This document shows, one piece after another, positions 6,409 through 7,564 of a stretch of DNA of 7,564 nt (its first letter is position 1; every line of letters starts with the position of its first letter). Source of the DNA: an uncultured Muribaculaceae bacterium (GTDB lineage: Bacteria; Bacteroidota; Bacteroidia; Bacteroidales; Muribaculaceae); contig CAMWXQ010000048.1 in NCBI GenBank assembly GCA_947178235.1, forward strand, positions 1 to 7,564, written 5' to 3'. Position numbers and translations under genes: made by a program. The notes beneath the pieces were generated by a model. It searched no databases and was not told the DNA's origin. It saw only the letters and a program-made list of their open reading frames with translations.

Positions 6409-7564
6409 TCAGAGACGCTCGATCTCGAGGGCGGCGTTGATGAAGGGGCCTACGCCCTTGGCGTCATTGTCGCGGATCGGCTCCGAGATGTAGTACTCGA
6501 ACGATCCGTCGCGGCGCTGGCTGTTGCCGCCGCCGAGGCCGGCCACTGCACAGCAGTTGGTGAGCGACACGGTGCCGTCCTCATCGACGCGGACGAGGTT
6601 TTTGAGCATTCCGTTCCAGCCTGTGAGGGCGGTGTTCAGATAGCTCTCGGGCAGGTAGCCGAGGCGCACGGCCTTGAGCAGCGAGTAGACGTACATGGCT
6701 GTGGCGGTGCCTTCGAGGTAGTTGCCCTCGCGGCCGGGCTGGTCGAGCACCTGCCACCAGCATCCGCTCTTGATGTCCTGTGCGCTCACGATGCCGTCGG
6801 CCAGCGATTTGAGCAGGTCGAGCAGCTTGGCGCGGTCGGGATGGTTCTCGGGGAACTCTGAGAGCACCTCGACGAGGGCCATGGTGATCCAGCCCTGTGC
6901 GCGTGCCCATGCGTGGGGAGCCTGTCCGGTCTCCTTGTCGCACCAGAACTGCTCCTTGCTCTCGTCCCATGCGTGGCGATAGAGGCCGGTCTTGGGATCA
7001 TAGGTGTGCTTGGCCACGGTGAGGAACTGGTTGGCGATGTCCGAGTAGGCTTCCTGCTGCTCCTTGCCGCTGAGGTAGCGGTTGGCATATTTGAGCGAGA
7101 AGGGTTCGCCCATGAAGAGGCCGTCGAGCCACATCTGGTGGGGATAGATCTTCTTGTGCCAGAATCCACCCTCCGAGGTTCGGGGCTGACCCTTGATCTG
7201 CTCGTGGAGCATGTTGAGGGCCTTCTTGTACTTCTCGTTGCCGGTCGAGTCGTAGGCGACGAGCATCACCGTTCCGTCTTTCAGCTGGTCGAGGTTGTAG
7301 TGTTTGAGGTCATAGGTCTTGATGGATCCGTCCTCGTTCACGAGGGTGTCGACATAGGAGATGGCATAGTCGAGCACCTCGCGGTCGCCGTATCGGTTGT
7401 AGACGTTGATGAAGGCGTCGAGTTCGGTGCCGATCGAGTAGCTCCACTTGGGGCGCTTCGAGAAGTCGAGCATCCAGCTCTCGGGGTTGCGCTTCATCTC
7501 GGACATCACCATGCGCTGGGACATGGGGGTGTTCTCGGTGACGAGCTTGCCGTTGATGTATGTG
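6409..7564 (-). CDS. GH105 unsaturated rhamnogalacturonyl/galacturonyl hydrolase, 5' end beyond window
   Basis: GH105 enzymes remove the delta-4,5-unsaturated uronate left at the non-reducing end of pectin oligosaccharides by polysaccharide lyases. The frame is open to the right edge and shows 384 complete residues. Reading continues upstream of the internal ATG at 7524 as TYINGKLVTENTP, so that ATG is probably not the start, and any signal peptide lies outside the window. Family marks are KWSYSIGTELDAF near the visible start and HQMWLDGLFMGEPF, whose Asp (codon 7123-7125) matches the catalytic Asp of YteR-type enzymes. Others are RHAWD (6964-6978), WARAQGW (6889-6909) and GNYLEGTATAMYVYSLLKAV near the C-terminal half. 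These mark an alpha/alpha-barrel protein. The gene ends at TGA 6409-6411 just before a strong terminator, so it is the last gene of a separate upstream transcript. Confidence 0.95.
   Translation of the reverse strand, partial: TYINGKLVTENTPMSQRMVMSEMKRNPESWMLDFSKRPKWSYSIGTELDAFINVYNRYGDREVLDYAISYVDTLVNEDGSIKTYDLKHYNLDQLKDGTVMLVAYDSTGNEKYKKALNMLHEQIKGQPRTSEGGFWHKKIYPHQMWLDGLFMGEPFSLKYANRYLSGKEQQEAYSDIANQFLTVAKHTYDPKTGLYRHAWDESKEQFWCDKETGQAPHAWARAQGWITMALVEVLSEFPENHPDRAKLLDLLKSLADGIVSAQDIKSGCWWQVLDQPGREGNYLEGTATAMYVYSLLKAVRLGYLPESYLNTALTGWNGMLKNLVRVDEDGTVSLTNCCAVAGLGGGNSQRRDGSFEYYISEPIRDNDAKGVGPFINAALEIERL

Overview
The window is a pectin / galacturonate utilisation locus from a gut-type Bacteroidales bacterium. 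All six recognisable genes lie on the minus strand, so the locus reads from right to left. Three features point to Bacteroidota: protein content close to that of Bacteroides, Prevotella and Muribaculaceae pectin loci, a Bacteroidota-type -7 box (TAnnTTTG), and start sites without Shine-Dalgarno sequences. Coding DNA is GC-rich with strong G/C preference at third codon positions, which suggests a high-GC member of the order. The family (Muribaculaceae or Alistipes-like) is a guess.

Layout in transcription order: (1) a GH105 unsaturated (rhamno)galacturonyl hydrolase whose 5' end lies beyond base 7564; (2) a textbook intrinsic terminator at 6345-6383; (3) a promoter region with a perfect -7 box at 6291-6298 and an AT-rich dyad just upstream; (4) an exported GH43 glycosidase; (5) an exported CE8 pectin methylesterase, 12 bp further on; (6) a 66-bp AT-rich heptamer array that supplies the esterase stop codon; (7) uxaB, tagaturonate reductase; (8) uxaA, altronate dehydratase, 29 bp further on; (9) a 15-bp perfect-stem hairpin; (10) uxaC, uronate isomerase, cut by the left edge after 95 complete codons.

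The gene products fit one route. GH43 probably trims neutral side chains and CE8 removes methyl esters from homogalacturonan, both outside the inner membrane. GH105 removes the terminal unsaturated uronate from lyase-cut oligosaccharides. Free D-galacturonate is then converted in the cytoplasm by UxaC to tagaturonate, by UxaB to altronate and by UxaA to 2-keto-3-deoxygluconate. All five genes left of the terminator could form one transcript, because the gaps are 12, 100, 29 and 110 bp and none holds a canonical promoter or a U-tract terminator.

I find no evidence of a previously undescribed system. The genes are intact, canonical members of known families. The parts worth a second look are non-coding: the heptamer array, the uxaA-uxaC hairpin, and the promoter-proximal dyads. 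Every stretch longer than 100 bp without a gene is covered by a feature entry; none exceeds 300 bp.
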